A stretch of 6,912 nucleotides of DNA from Candidatus Mediterraneibacter stercorigallinarum (lineage in GTDB: Bacteria > Bacillota > Clostridia > Lachnospirales > Lachnospiraceae), in the NCBI GenBank assembly GCA_019116185.1, contig DXCD01000033.1, forward strand, positions 1 through 6,912. Reading direction: 5' to 3'. The translations under genes and the position numbers were made by a program. Below the pieces are notes generated by a model. The model worked only from the letters and a program-made list of their open reading frames with translations, ran no database searches and was not told where the DNA came from. Position 1 is the first letter of the stretch, and each line of letters opens with the position of its first letter. Positions 1 to 6,749 of this stretch are shown here, one piece after another.

Positions 1-1
1 G

Positions 2-658
2 ATGTCTACGGTAATGATGCATCTGAGCCGCTTTTCTGAAGAAGTCATTATCTGGAATTCCAATGAATATAAATTCGTGGAGATTGACGACGCATACAGC
101 ACAGGCAGCAGTATCATGCCGCAGAAGAAAAATCCCGATATCGCCGAACTGGTGCGCGGGAAGACGGGAAGGGTGTACGGCGCGCTGACGTCGCTGCTCA
201 CCACAATGAAAGGTATCCCCCTTGCGTATAATAAGGATATGCAGGAGGATAAGGAACTGGTATTTGATGCCATTGACACGACCAAAGGATGTCTGGCATT
301 ATTTACTGGGATGCTGAGGACGATGAAGTTTCATGCGGACCGGATGGAGGAGAGCGCGAAGCATGGATTTACCAATGCCACGGACGCGGCAGATTATCTG
401 GTGAACCACGGGGTTCCATTCCGCGACGCCCACGGGATCGTGGGGCAGCTGGTGCTGTACTGCATTGACAGGAAAATCGCGCTGGATGATATGACGCTGG
501 AGGAGTTCAAGGCGGTCTCTCCGGTGTTTGAGGAAGACATTTACGACGCGATCAGTATGAAGACCTGCGTGGAGATGAGAAATACCATCGGAGCGCCGGG
601 GAAGGCGGCGATGGAGAAGGTCATCGCTGAGGAGGAAGCCTATCTGGACGCAGAATAA
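2..658 (+). CDS. argH: Argininosuccinate lyase, C-terminal part (5' end outside the window)
   Basis: ArgH cleaves argininosuccinate to arginine and fumarate, the last step of arginine synthesis, as a cytosolic homotetramer. The 218 visible residues carry the signature loop of the fumarase/aspartase superfamily, GSSIMPQKKN, at residues 35-44 of the fragment; its serines belong to the flexible catalytic loop. It is preceded by the typical ArgH stretch HLSRFSEEVIIWNSNEYKFV and followed by DIAELVRGKTGRVYGAL. Full ArgH is about 460 residues, so roughly the N-terminal half is missing. The Met at the left edge lies inside the conserved domain (usually ...STVMMHLSR) and is not the true start. The gene ends in TAA, and asd follows after 32 bases with no terminator visible between them, so read-through is plausible. 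The assignment is firm. Confidence 0.97.
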   Translation: MSTVMMHLSRFSEEVIIWNSNEYKFVEIDDAYSTGSSIMPQKKNPDIAELVRGKTGRVYGALTSLLTTMKGIPLAYNKDMQEDKELVFDAIDTTKGCLALFTGMLRTMKFHADRMEESAKHGFTNATDAADYLVNHGVPFRDAHGIVGQLVLYCIDRKIALDDMTLEEFKAVSPVFEEDIYDAISMKTCVEMRNTIGAPGKAAMEKVIAEEEAYLDAE

Positions 659-690
659 ACAGATAAGAACAGAGAGAAAGGAATAAAGAT

Positions 691-1776
691 ATGGATCAGA
701 AATTAAAAGTAGGTATTTTAGGCGCAACAGGAATGGTGGGGCAGCGTTTCATCGCTCTTTTAGAGAACCACCCGTGGTTCGAAGTGGTGACTGTGGCTGC
801 AAGCCCGCGTTCCGCAGGAAAGACATATGAGGAGGCTGTGGGAGACCGTTGGAAAATGGACACTCCCATGCCGGAAGCTGTAAAGAAGCTTGTTGTGCTC
901 AATGTAAACGACGTGGAGCATGTGGCATCTACCGTTGATTTTGTATTCAGCGCTGTGGACATGAGCAAAGACGAGATCAAAGCGATTGAGGAAGCGTATG
1001 CAAAGACAGAGACACCGGTTGTGTCCAACAACAGCGCGCACCGCTGGACACCGGATGTGCCGATGGTAGTGCCGGAGATCAATGCGGCTCACTTTGATGT
1101 GATCCCGGATCAGAGAAAACGTCTCGGCACAACTCGCGGATTCATTGCTGTGAAGCCGAACTGCTCCATTCAGAGCTATGCTCCGTGCCTTGCAGCATGG
1201 AAAGAGTTCGGACCGAAGGAACTGGTAGTTACCACATACCAGGCGATTTCAGGCGCTGGAAAGACTTTCAAAGACTGGCCGGAGATGGTGGGAAATATCA
1301 TTCCGTTTATCGGCGGCGAGGAAGAGAAGAGCGAGCAGGAGCCGCTTCGTGTCCTCGGAAAAGTGGAGAACGGTGAGATCGTAAAGGCAGAGCTCCCGAA
1401 GATCACATGCCAGTGCGTGCGTGTCCCGGTGCTGAACGGACACACAGCGGCAGTGTTCATTAACTTCGAAAAGAAACCGACCAAAGAACAGCTCATCGAG
1501 AAGCTTGTGAACTTCAAAGGTTTCCCCCAGGAGGCAGGACTTCCGAGCGCGCCGAAGCAGTTCATCCAGTACCTTGAGGAAGACAACCGTCCTCAGGTGA
1601 CGTTAGATGTAGATTATGAGAACGGTATGGGCGTGTCCATCGGACGTTTAAGAGAGGACAGTATGTATGACTACAAATTCATCGGGCTGTCCCATAATAC
1701 AGTCAGAGGCGCGGCTGGCGGAGCGGTCCTGTGCGCAGAGGCGCTGACTGCAAAGGGATACATTGTAAAAAAGTAA
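691..1776 (+). CDS. asd: Aspartate-semialdehyde dehydrogenase (archaeal/fungal-type)
   Basis: The enzyme reduces L-4-aspartyl phosphate with NADPH to L-aspartate 4-semialdehyde, the branch point to lysine/diaminopimelate, methionine and threonine. The 361-residue protein begins with a Rossmann nucleotide-binding motif, GILGATGMVGQ (about residues 8-17). The catalytic cysteine is Cys158 in KPNCSIQ. The VRVPVLNGH segment (243-251) supplies the substrate-binding Arg244 and the general base His251. The C-terminal stretch HNTVRGAAGGAV (335-346) returns to the nucleotide domain and is typical of the family. Overall it resembles the archaeal/fungal-type Asd branch rather than the E. coli type. A GAGAAAGGA ribosome binding site (674-682) sits 8 bases before the ATG, and this is the only good start. 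No other aspartate-family gene is adjacent; thrC lies about 3.5 kb downstream. Confidence 0.97.
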   Translation: MDQKLKVGILGATGMVGQRFIALLENHPWFEVVTVAASPRSAGKTYEEAVGDRWKMDTPMPEAVKKLVVLNVNDVEHVASTVDFVFSAVDMSKDEIKAIEEAYAKTETPVVSNNSAHRWTPDVPMVVPEINAAHFDVIPDQRKRLGTTRGFIAVKPNCSIQSYAPCLAAWKEFGPKELVVTTYQAISGAGKTFKDWPEMVGNIIPFIGGEEEKSEQEPLRVLGKVENGEIVKAELPKITCQCVRVPVLNGHTAAVFINFEKKPTKEQLIEKLVNFKGFPQEAGLPSAPKQFIQYLEEDNRPQVTLDVDYENGMGVSIGRLREDSMYDYKFIGLSHNTVRGAAGGAVLCAEALTAKGYIVKK

Positions 1777-1781
1777 AAAAA

Positions 1782-1836
1782 GGGACAGGGCAATTTTCAA
1801 TTGGGGACGTAGTAAAATTGAAAATGACTACGTCCC
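1782..1836. repeat. Compact inverted-repeat element with interleaved arms (REP-like)
   Basis: Two 10-base inverted repeats overlap in the gap between asd and leuC. Arm A, ATTTTCAATT (1793-1802), is complementary to A' AATTGAAAAT (1816-1825). Arm B, GGGACGTAGT (1804-1813), is complementary to B' ACTACGTCCC (1827-1836). The order A-B-A'-B' means the two hairpins exclude each other or form a pseudoknot. A further GGGAC at 1782-1786 could pair with GTCCC at 1832-1836 and close the A hairpin from outside. No T-run follows on either strand, so it is not a standard terminator. GGGAC-ended palindromes like this resemble the small dispersed REP-type repeats of clostridial genomes (from memory, not searched). 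The element ends 11 bases before the leuC ribosome binding site. Confidence 0.6.
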
Positions 1837-1847
1837 GAAACATACAT

Positions 1848-1855
1848 AAAGGAGG
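1848..1855 (+). promoter_or_regulatory. Strong ribosome binding site of leuC
   Basis: AAAGGAGG is nearly a full match to the 16S anti-Shine-Dalgarno and lies 8 bases before the ATG at 1864. This selects that ATG over the in-frame ATGs at 1870 and 1876. Confidence 0.85.
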
Positions 1856-1863
1856 CTTTCTCA

Positions 1864-3177
1864 ATGGGAATGACAATGACGCAGAAGATCCTGGCAGCCC
1901 ATGCTGGTCTTGATTCCGTGGAAGCGGGCCAGCTGATCGAGGCGAAGCTGGACGTGGTCATGGCAAATGATATTACCGGGCCTATGGCCCTTCCGATCAT
2001 TAAGCAGATGTCGGATCATGTGTTTGACAAGGATAAGGTGGTATTTGTGCCGGATCATTTTACGCCGAATAAGGATATCAAGTCCGCGGAGAATTCCAAG
2101 GCGATCCGCGAGTATGCGAAGGAACAGGGACTGACCTGGTATTTTGAGCAGGGCAAATCCGGCGTGGAGCATGCGATCCTTCCGGAGGCAGGCGTGGTGA
2201 CAGCCGGGGAGTGTATTATCGGCGCGGATTCACATACTTGTACATACGGCGCTCTGGGGGCGTTCTCGACAGGCATGGGTACAACAGATGTAGCGACAGG
2301 CATGGCAACCGGAGAGATCTGGTTCAAGGTGCCCAGCGCGATCAAGTTTGTGCTGACGGGAAAGCCGGGAAAATATGTGAGCGGCAAAGATATCATTATC
2401 CACATCATCGGACAGATCGGCGTGGACGGTGCTTTGTATAAGTCTATGGAGTTTACGGGCGACGGAATTGCGAATCTGTCCATGGATGACCGCTTCACCA
2501 TGGCGAACATGGCGATCGAGGCGGGAGCAAAGAACGGGATTTTCCCGGTGGATGACCAGGCGCTGGCTTATATAAAGGAACATTCAAAGAAACCGTATAC
2601 CATCTATGAAGCAGATGAAGACGCGCAGTATGACGAGGTCATCACCATCGATCTGTCAGAAGTCCGTCCGACTGTGGCGTTCCCCCATCTCCCGGGAAAT
2701 GCGAAGACCATTGATGAAGTGGAGACAATGGAGCCGATCAAGATCGATCAGGTTGTCATCGGTTCCTGCACGAACGGGCGAATGGAGGATATGAGAAAAG
2801 CAGCAGCGATCCTGAAAGGCCACACCGTGCATCCGGATGTGCGTGTCATGGTCGTGCCGGCGACGCAGAAGATCTATAAGGAATGTATCAAAGAAGGTCT
2901 TCTTGACATCTTTGTTGATGCAGGCTGCGCGGTGAACACGCCGAGCTGCGGCCCGTGCATGGGCGGCCACATGGGCGTCATGGCAGCAGGAGAGAAATGT
3001 GTATCAACAACGAACCGCAACTTCGTGGGACGCATGGGACATGTGGATTCTCTGATCTATCTGGCATCGCCGGAAGTGGCGGCGGCGAGCGCGATCGCGG
3101 GATACATCGCAAACCCTGAGAAGATTTCGGCGGACGAAGCAGGGAAGGACAGCACACAGAAAGCGGGGGACAGGTAA
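1864..3177 (+). CDS. leuC: 3-isopropylmalate dehydratase, large subunit
   Basis: Large subunit of isopropylmalate isomerase, which with LeuD converts 2-isopropylmalate to 3-isopropylmalate through a [4Fe-4S] cluster in leucine synthesis. The 437-residue protein has the aconitase-family landmarks in order: GADSHT (120-125), the first cluster cysteine Cys302 in SCTNGR, and Cys362 and Cys365 in CGPCMGGH. TNRNFVGRMG (383-392) is the family's substrate-loop segment. The length and the MGMTMTQKILAAHAG start fit the LeuC2/homoaconitase-like branch rather than the longer E. coli type. The last 17 residues or so (from about 421) are polar and look like a dispensable tail. The stop codon abuts the leuD ATG, so the two are co-translated. 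Homoaconitase or another homologue is possible from sequence alone, but the pairing with LeuD favours leucine synthesis. Confidence 0.95.
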   Translation: MGMTMTQKILAAHAGLDSVEAGQLIEAKLDVVMANDITGPMALPIIKQMSDHVFDKDKVVFVPDHFTPNKDIKSAENSKAIREYAKEQGLTWYFEQGKSGVEHAILPEAGVVTAGECIIGADSHTCTYGALGAFSTGMGTTDVATGMATGEIWFKVPSAIKFVLTGKPGKYVSGKDIIIHIIGQIGVDGALYKSMEFTGDGIANLSMDDRFTMANMAIEAGAKNGIFPVDDQALAYIKEHSKKPYTIYEADEDAQYDEVITIDLSEVRPTVAFPHLPGNAKTIDEVETMEPIKIDQVVIGSCTNGRMEDMRKAAAILKGHTVHPDVRVMVVPATQKIYKECIKEGLLDIFVDAGCAVNTPSCGPCMGGHMGVMAAGEKCVSTTNRNFVGRMGHVDSLIYLASPEVAAASAIAGYIANPEKISADEAGKDSTQKAGDR

Positions 3178-3669
3178 ATGAGAGCAAAAGGACATGTTTT
3201 TAAATATGGGGATAACGTGGACACAGACGTGATCATCCCTGCCAGATATCTGAATTCTTTTGACGCAAAAGAGCTTGCGAGCCATGCAATGGTGGATATT
3301 GACCCGGATTTTGTGAAAAAGGTTCAGCCGGGCGACCTGATTGTGGCGAACAAGAATTTCGGCTGCGGTTCTTCCAGGGAACATGCACCGCTTTGTCTGA
3401 AAACAGCGGGCGTGAGCTGTATTATTGCAGAGACATTTGCGAGGATCTTCTATCGCAATGCGATCAATATCGGTCTTCCGATTATCGAGTGCCCGGAAGC
3501 TGCAAGAGGCATTGATGCGGGAGACGAGGTTGAGGTGGATTTTGACAGCGGCAAGATCTACAATCGCACGAAAGGAACGGAATTCCAGGGGCAGCCTTTC
3601 CCGGAATTCATGCAGAAACTGATCGCGGCAGGCGGACTTGTGAATTATACGAACAGTAAGAAAAAGTAA
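3178..3669 (+). CDS. leuD: 3-isopropylmalate dehydratase, small subunit
   Basis: The small (swivel-domain) subunit that completes the active site of isopropylmalate isomerase with LeuC. Its 163 residues match the short clostridial/archaeal LeuD type. Visible landmarks are GDNVDTDVIIPARYL (11-25) and the hallmark GCGSSREHAP loop (62-71), whose Ser and Arg contribute to catalysis and substrate binding in the aconitase family. The substrate-recognition loop reads Tyr24-Leu-Asn-Ser27. The ATG follows the leuC stop with no gap. A GGGGG run (3165-3169) inside the end of leuC serves as the ribosome binding site, 8 bases upstream, so translation is probably coupled to leuC and gives matched subunit amounts. 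No leuB or leuA follows; the next gene is a membrane carrier. Confidence 0.95.
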   Translation: MRAKGHVFKYGDNVDTDVIIPARYLNSFDAKELASHAMVDIDPDFVKKVQPGDLIVANKNFGCGSSREHAPLCLKTAGVSCIIAETFARIFYRNAINIGLPIIECPEAARGIDAGDEVEVDFDSGKIYNRTKGTEFQGQPFPEFMQKLIAAGGLVNYTNSKKK

Positions 3670-3735
3670 CGGGGAAAAGCAGCAGATTTACAGCTGCCGG
3701 ATGTCCGGAGTGAAATGCCGGAATAAATAAGGAAG

Positions 3736-3772
3736 AAAGGGATGCGGCGCATGTTCGCGCAGCAGCCCTTTT
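3736..3772 (+). terminator. Terminator-like hairpin between leuD and the carrier gene
   Basis: AAAGGG-A-TGC-G-GCGC (3736-3750) pairs with GCGC-A-GCA-G-CCCTTT (3757-3771) around a 6-base ATGTTC loop. There are 13 pairs with two opposed A/G mismatches. The stem ends in CCCTTTT, so the A-tract and T-tract are built into its base, as in bidirectional intrinsic terminators; only one T extends past the paired part. It lies 66 bases after the leuD stop and 24 bases before the carrier ATG. It could end the leuCD transcript or act as an attenuator of the next gene. Confidence 0.6.
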
Positions 3773-3780
3773 CGGCTATT

Positions 3781-3787
3781 GAAAGGA
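3781..3787 (+). promoter_or_regulatory. Ribosome binding site that sets the carrier start
   Basis: GAAAGGA ends 9 bases before the ATG at 3797. An upstream in-frame TTG at 3779 would place this site inside the coding region and has no good site of its own, so ATG 3797 is the preferred start. Confidence 0.75.
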
Positions 3788-3796
3788 AAAAACTTT

Positions 3797-5098
3797 ATGA
3801 GCGGTGAGAATCAAGTAAAAGGAAAAGCGTCGGCGCTTCTGCCGATCGGAGTCTTTCTGGTGATCTTCCTCGGAGCGGGGATCGTATTTAATGATTTTTA
3901 TGCAATGCCTGCTATCGTGGCGTTTTTGATCGCTTTGTCCGTGGCGTTCCTGCAGAACCGAAACGTCGGTTTTCAGGAAAAGATCAGATTGATCGCAGAA
4001 GGAGTGGGAGAGGAAAATATCATCACCATGTGCCTGATCTTTCTCTGCGCGGGAGGCTTCTCCGGCGCGGTGACCGCGGCAGGCGGAGTGGAAAGCACAG
4101 TGAATCTGGGATTGTCACTGATCCCGGCTCATTTTGTGGTGGCAGGGCTTTTTGTGATCGGATGTTTTATTTCCGTATCAATGGGTACTTCAATGGGAAC
4201 GATCGCCGCTCTTGCCCCGATCGCGGCGGAGGTCAGCAGGCAGACCGGATTTTCTCTGGCGGTCTGCACTGCTGCAGTGGTGTGCGGCGCTATGTTCGGG
4301 GACAACCTTTCCATGATCTCGGACACGACAATTGCAGCGGTCAAAACACAGGGATGTGAGATGAAGGACAAGTTTAAGGCGAATTTTCTGATTGTCCTTC
4401 CGGCTGCGGTCATAACGGTGATCTTCTTCTGGCTGATCACAGGAGGAATGAATTACAAGCTCAAAGAGATCGGAGACTATAATCTGCTGGAGGTTCTGCC
4501 GTATGTGGTGGTGCTTGTCGGAGCGCTCATAGGCATCAATGTATTTCTTGTATTAATCGGCGGCACTGTTCTCTCCCTTATAGTAGGCGTGGCCATGGGA
4601 AATATCGCCCTGTCAGAAATGTTTACCGTGGTAGGAGACGGCGTGACTTCCATGTATGACATCACAGTGATCTCCATTATTGTTGCATGTATTGTGTCCC
4701 TTGTAAGGGCAAACGGAGGCATCCACTATATCCTGAACCTGATCCGGAGCAGGATACGCGGAAAGAGAGGCGCCCAGGCTGGAATCGCTCTTCTGGCGCT
4801 CCTTGTGGATATGTGTACGGCGAACAATACAGTGGCGATCGTGATGTCAGGTCCGATTGCAAAGGAGATCAGTGAAGAATACGGGGTGGACCCGAAGCGG
4901 TCTGCATCCCTGCTGGATATGTATACTTCTGTGGGACAGGGACTGATCCCGTACGGAGCCCAGCTTTTGTCGGCGGCTACGCTTACAGGGCTGACACCAT
5001 TTGACATGATCCCGTATCTGGTATATCCGATCCTGATGGCCCTGTGCGGTATTGTGGCGATCATCTTGAGCGGAAGGATGCGTACAGCAGAGAAATAA
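3797..5098 (+). CDS. NhaC-family Na+/H+ antiporter or related carrier, substrate unknown
   Basis: A 433-residue integral membrane protein with about 11 hydrophobic segments, at roughly residues 13-31, 37-52, 75-92, 112-130, 152-167, 197-214, 233-268 (two), 289-303, 328-350 and 404-424. The motif GDNLSMISDTT (168-178) corresponds to the GDxxSxxSDTT signature of the NhaC / ion-transporter superfamily. SMGTSMGT (128-135), CTANNT (340-345) and PYGAQLL (385-391) are further polar re-entrant-type motifs, arranged as two pseudo-repeated halves. Named NhaC proteins exchange Na+ and H+, but relatives carry malate/lactate or amino acids, and the sequence does not decide. Its place between leuD and thrC would suit an amino-acid carrier, which is inference only. 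A terminator-like hairpin precedes it and thrC has its own promoter, so it may be transcribed largely on its own. Confidence 0.88.
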   Translation: MSGENQVKGKASALLPIGVFLVIFLGAGIVFNDFYAMPAIVAFLIALSVAFLQNRNVGFQEKIRLIAEGVGEENIITMCLIFLCAGGFSGAVTAAGGVESTVNLGLSLIPAHFVVAGLFVIGCFISVSMGTSMGTIAALAPIAAEVSRQTGFSLAVCTAAVVCGAMFGDNLSMISDTTIAAVKTQGCEMKDKFKANFLIVLPAAVITVIFFWLITGGMNYKLKEIGDYNLLEVLPYVVVLVGALIGINVFLVLIGGTVLSLIVGVAMGNIALSEMFTVVGDGVTSMYDITVISIIVACIVSLVRANGGIHYILNLIRSRIRGKRGAQAGIALLALLVDMCTANNTVAIVMSGPIAKEISEEYGVDPKRSASLLDMYTSVGQGLIPYGAQLLSAATLTGLTPFDMIPYLVYPILMALCGIVAIILSGRMRTAEK

Positions 5099-5147
5099 GT
5101 AAGAAATAAGCAGCGCGTCTGAATCGCGCCGGACAGCCATTCTTAAA

Positions 5148-5176
5148 TTGCGTACGGCGCAGACCTGTGATATAAT
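5148..5176 (+). promoter_or_regulatory. Sigma-A promoter upstream of thrC (extended -10)
   Basis: A perfect -10 box TATAAT (5171-5176) is preceded by TGA, which gives the extended TGn motif. A weak -35 box TTGCGT (5148-5153, matching TTG) lies exactly 17 bases upstream. Transcription would start near 5183 and give a thrC leader of about 64 bases. It lies in the 148-base gap after the carrier gene, so thrC and the gene after it can be expressed independently. Confidence 0.7.
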
Positions 5177-5205
5177 ACCATCCAGCAGATGGTCCGCAGG
5201 GTCTG
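5160..5205. promoter_or_regulatory. Nested inverted repeats over the thrC start site (possible operator or leader hairpin)
   Basis: ACCATC (5177-5182) and GATGGT (5188-5193) form a perfect 6-base dyad with a 5-base CAGCA spacer, directly after the -10 box and across the predicted start. A second pair, CAGACC (5160-5165) and GGTCTG (5200-5205), lies outside it and brackets the -10 box. The position fits a repressor operator, but both arms are short and no regulator is known from the window. There is no T-run and no T-box-like motif, so attenuation is not indicated. Confidence 0.35.
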
Positions 5206-5237
5206 TCTTGATCTGACTTGGCGCGGCGGAAGAAAAA

Positions 5238-5242
5238 GAGGG
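5238..5242 (+). promoter_or_regulatory. Ribosome binding site of thrC
   Basis: GAGGG lies 4 bases before the ATG at 5247 and 7 bases before the adjacent in-frame ATG at 5250. Spacing slightly favours the second ATG, so the protein may begin MNLLYNSTR rather than MMNLLYNSTR. Confidence 0.6.
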
Positions 5243-5246
5243 TAAA

Positions 5247-6737
5247 ATGATGAATCTATTATACAACAGTACAAGAAACGCAGAGAAAAAGGTTACGGCA
5301 TCCGAGGCGATCCTGAAAGGGCTTGCAGATGACGGAGGCCTGTTCGTTCCGGAGTATATCCCGAAGCTGGATGTCACGATGGAGGAACTTAAGAGCATGT
5401 CTTATCAGGAGACAGCCTATGAGGTAATGAAGCAGTTCCTCACAGATTTTACGGAGGAAGAATTAAAGCACTGTATTAACAGTGCTTATGATTCTAAGTT
5501 TGATACAGAGGTGATCGCTCCTCTGGTGAAAGTGGGTGACACTTATCATCTGGAGCTGTTTCATGGCGCGACGATTGCATTTAAAGACATGGCGCTTTCT
5601 ATCCTGCCGCATCTGCTCACGACAGCGGCAAAGAAGAATCATGTGACAAAGGAGATCGTGATCCTGACAGCGACATCAGGAGATACAGGGAAAGCGGCAC
5701 TTGCCGGATTTGCGGATGTCCCGGGGACAAAGATCATCGTGTTCTATCCGAAGGGAGGCGTGAGCCGGATCCAGGAGCTTCAGATGGTGACGCAGAAAGG
5801 AGACAATACTTCTGTTGTGGCCATCCACGGCAACTTTGACAATGCGCAGAGCGGTGTAAAAGAGATATTTGAGGACAGAGACCTGGAAAAGGAGCTTGCA
5901 GAGGCGGGGTATCAGTTCTCATCCGCAAATTCCATCAATATCGGGCGTCTTGTACCGCAGATTGTATATTATGTATATGCCTATGCAAAGCTCCTTGAAA
6001 ACGAGGAGATTACTTCCGGCGAGGAGATCAATGTGACAGTGCCCACAGGAAATTTCGGAAATATTCTTGCCGCATACTATGCAAAGCAGATGGGCGTGCC
6101 GATCGGGAAATTGATCTGTGCCTCCAATGAAAATAAGGTTCTCTTTGATTTCTTCCGGACAGGTGTATATGACAGGAACCGAGAATTTATCCTGACATCA
6201 TCCCCGTCTATGGATATCCTGATCTCCAGTAATCTGGAGCGCCTGATCTATACGATCGCAGGACAGGATGCGGAGAAGAATGCAGAACTTATGGCACAGT
6301 TAAGGGAAAAAGGTGCATATGAGATCACAACAGAGATGCGGGAGAAACTGGAAGATTTCGCCGGAGGATTTGCGACAGAGACGGAATGCAAAGAGACGAT
6401 CTGCAGAACATATGAACATACGGGCTATGTGATGGATACCCACACAGCGGTTGCTGCATCTGTGTGCGCAAAGTACCGTAAAGACAGCGGGGATGGCAGA
6501 AAGTGCCTTGTGGCTTCTACGGCGAGCCCTTATAAATTCATTCACAGCGTGATGACGGCAATCGATGAGAAGTATGCATCAGCAGATGAATTTGACCTGA
6601 TCGATGAGCTGAGCCGGATTTCCGGGACAGAGATCCCGAAGGCGATTGAAGAGATCCGCAGTTCAGAGATCAGACACAGCCGCGAGTGTGAGGCGGGTGC
6701 TATGAAAGACACGGTGAAAGAGATTCTTGGAGTATAA
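5247..6737 (+). CDS. thrC: Threonine synthase (long form)
   Basis: ThrC is a PLP enzyme that converts O-phosphohomoserine to threonine and phosphate, the last step of threonine synthesis in the cytosol. The 496 residues match the long-form family (E. coli/yeast type) rather than the roughly 350-residue Bacillus type. The N-terminal YNSTRN...ADDGGLFVPE is typical. Lys113 in HGATIAFKDMAL should form the Schiff base with PLP. SGDTGKA (144-150) and PTGNFGN (266-272) bind the cofactor phosphate and ring region, and SPSMDILISSNLERL (319-333) is a long-form hallmark. No truncation or frameshift is seen. The gene has its own promoter. It uses phosphohomoserine derived from the Asd product, but hom and thrB are not nearby. 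A small membrane-protein gene follows after 12 bases and is probably co-transcribed. Confidence 0.97.
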   Translation: MMNLLYNSTRNAEKKVTASEAILKGLADDGGLFVPEYIPKLDVTMEELKSMSYQETAYEVMKQFLTDFTEEELKHCINSAYDSKFDTEVIAPLVKVGDTYHLELFHGATIAFKDMALSILPHLLTTAAKKNHVTKEIVILTATSGDTGKAALAGFADVPGTKIIVFYPKGGVSRIQELQMVTQKGDNTSVVAIHGNFDNAQSGVKEIFEDRDLEKELAEAGYQFSSANSINIGRLVPQIVYYVYAYAKLLENEEITSGEEINVTVPTGNFGNILAAYYAKQMGVPIGKLICASNENKVLFDFFRTGVYDRNREFILTSSPSMDILISSNLERLIYTIAGQDAEKNAELMAQLREKGAYEITTEMREKLEDFAGGFATETECKETICRTYEHTGYVMDTHTAVAASVCAKYRKDSGDGRKCLVASTASPYKFIHSVMTAIDEKYASADEFDLIDELSRISGTEIPKAIEEIRSSEIRHSRECEAGAMKDTVKEILGV

Positions 6738-6749
6738 GGAGAGAAGATC

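Noticed and set aside
299..727. 142-codon - strand open frame over argH and the asd start
   Set aside because: Antisense shadow of argH; the translation is low-complexity His/Arg/Leu-rich and has no family features.
1790..1818. Possible promoter before leuC with TAAAAT (1813-1818) as -10
   Set aside because: The 5/6 match falls inside the inverted-repeat element, and no acceptable -35 box lies 16-18 bases upstream.
2055..2510. 151-codon - strand open frame within leuC
   Set aside because: Lies wholly inside a conserved gene, has no family resemblance and arises from the codon bias of leuC.
3679..3708. Small palindromes after leuD (GCAGC/GCTGC and CCGG-ATGT-CCGG)
   Set aside because: Short stems without a T-run; they may help protect the leuD mRNA end but cannot be told from chance.
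3779..3796. TTG start at 3779 adding six residues to the carrier
   Set aside because: The GAAAGGA ribosome binding site lies inside this extension and is correctly spaced for ATG 3797.
5113..5129. GCGCG/CGCGC hairpin after the carrier stop as a terminator
   Set aside because: Only five pairs and no T-run follows, so it does not meet the form of an intrinsic terminator.
5177..5246. T-box or amino-acid riboswitch in the thrC leader
   Set aside because: The leader is only about 64 bases, with no T-box consensus sequence and no terminator/antiterminator pair.
4847..5398. 183-codon open frame on the - strand across the carrier end, the thrC promoter and the thrC start
   Set aside because: It is antisense to two clear genes and to the thrC promoter, and its protein shows no recognisable family or domain.
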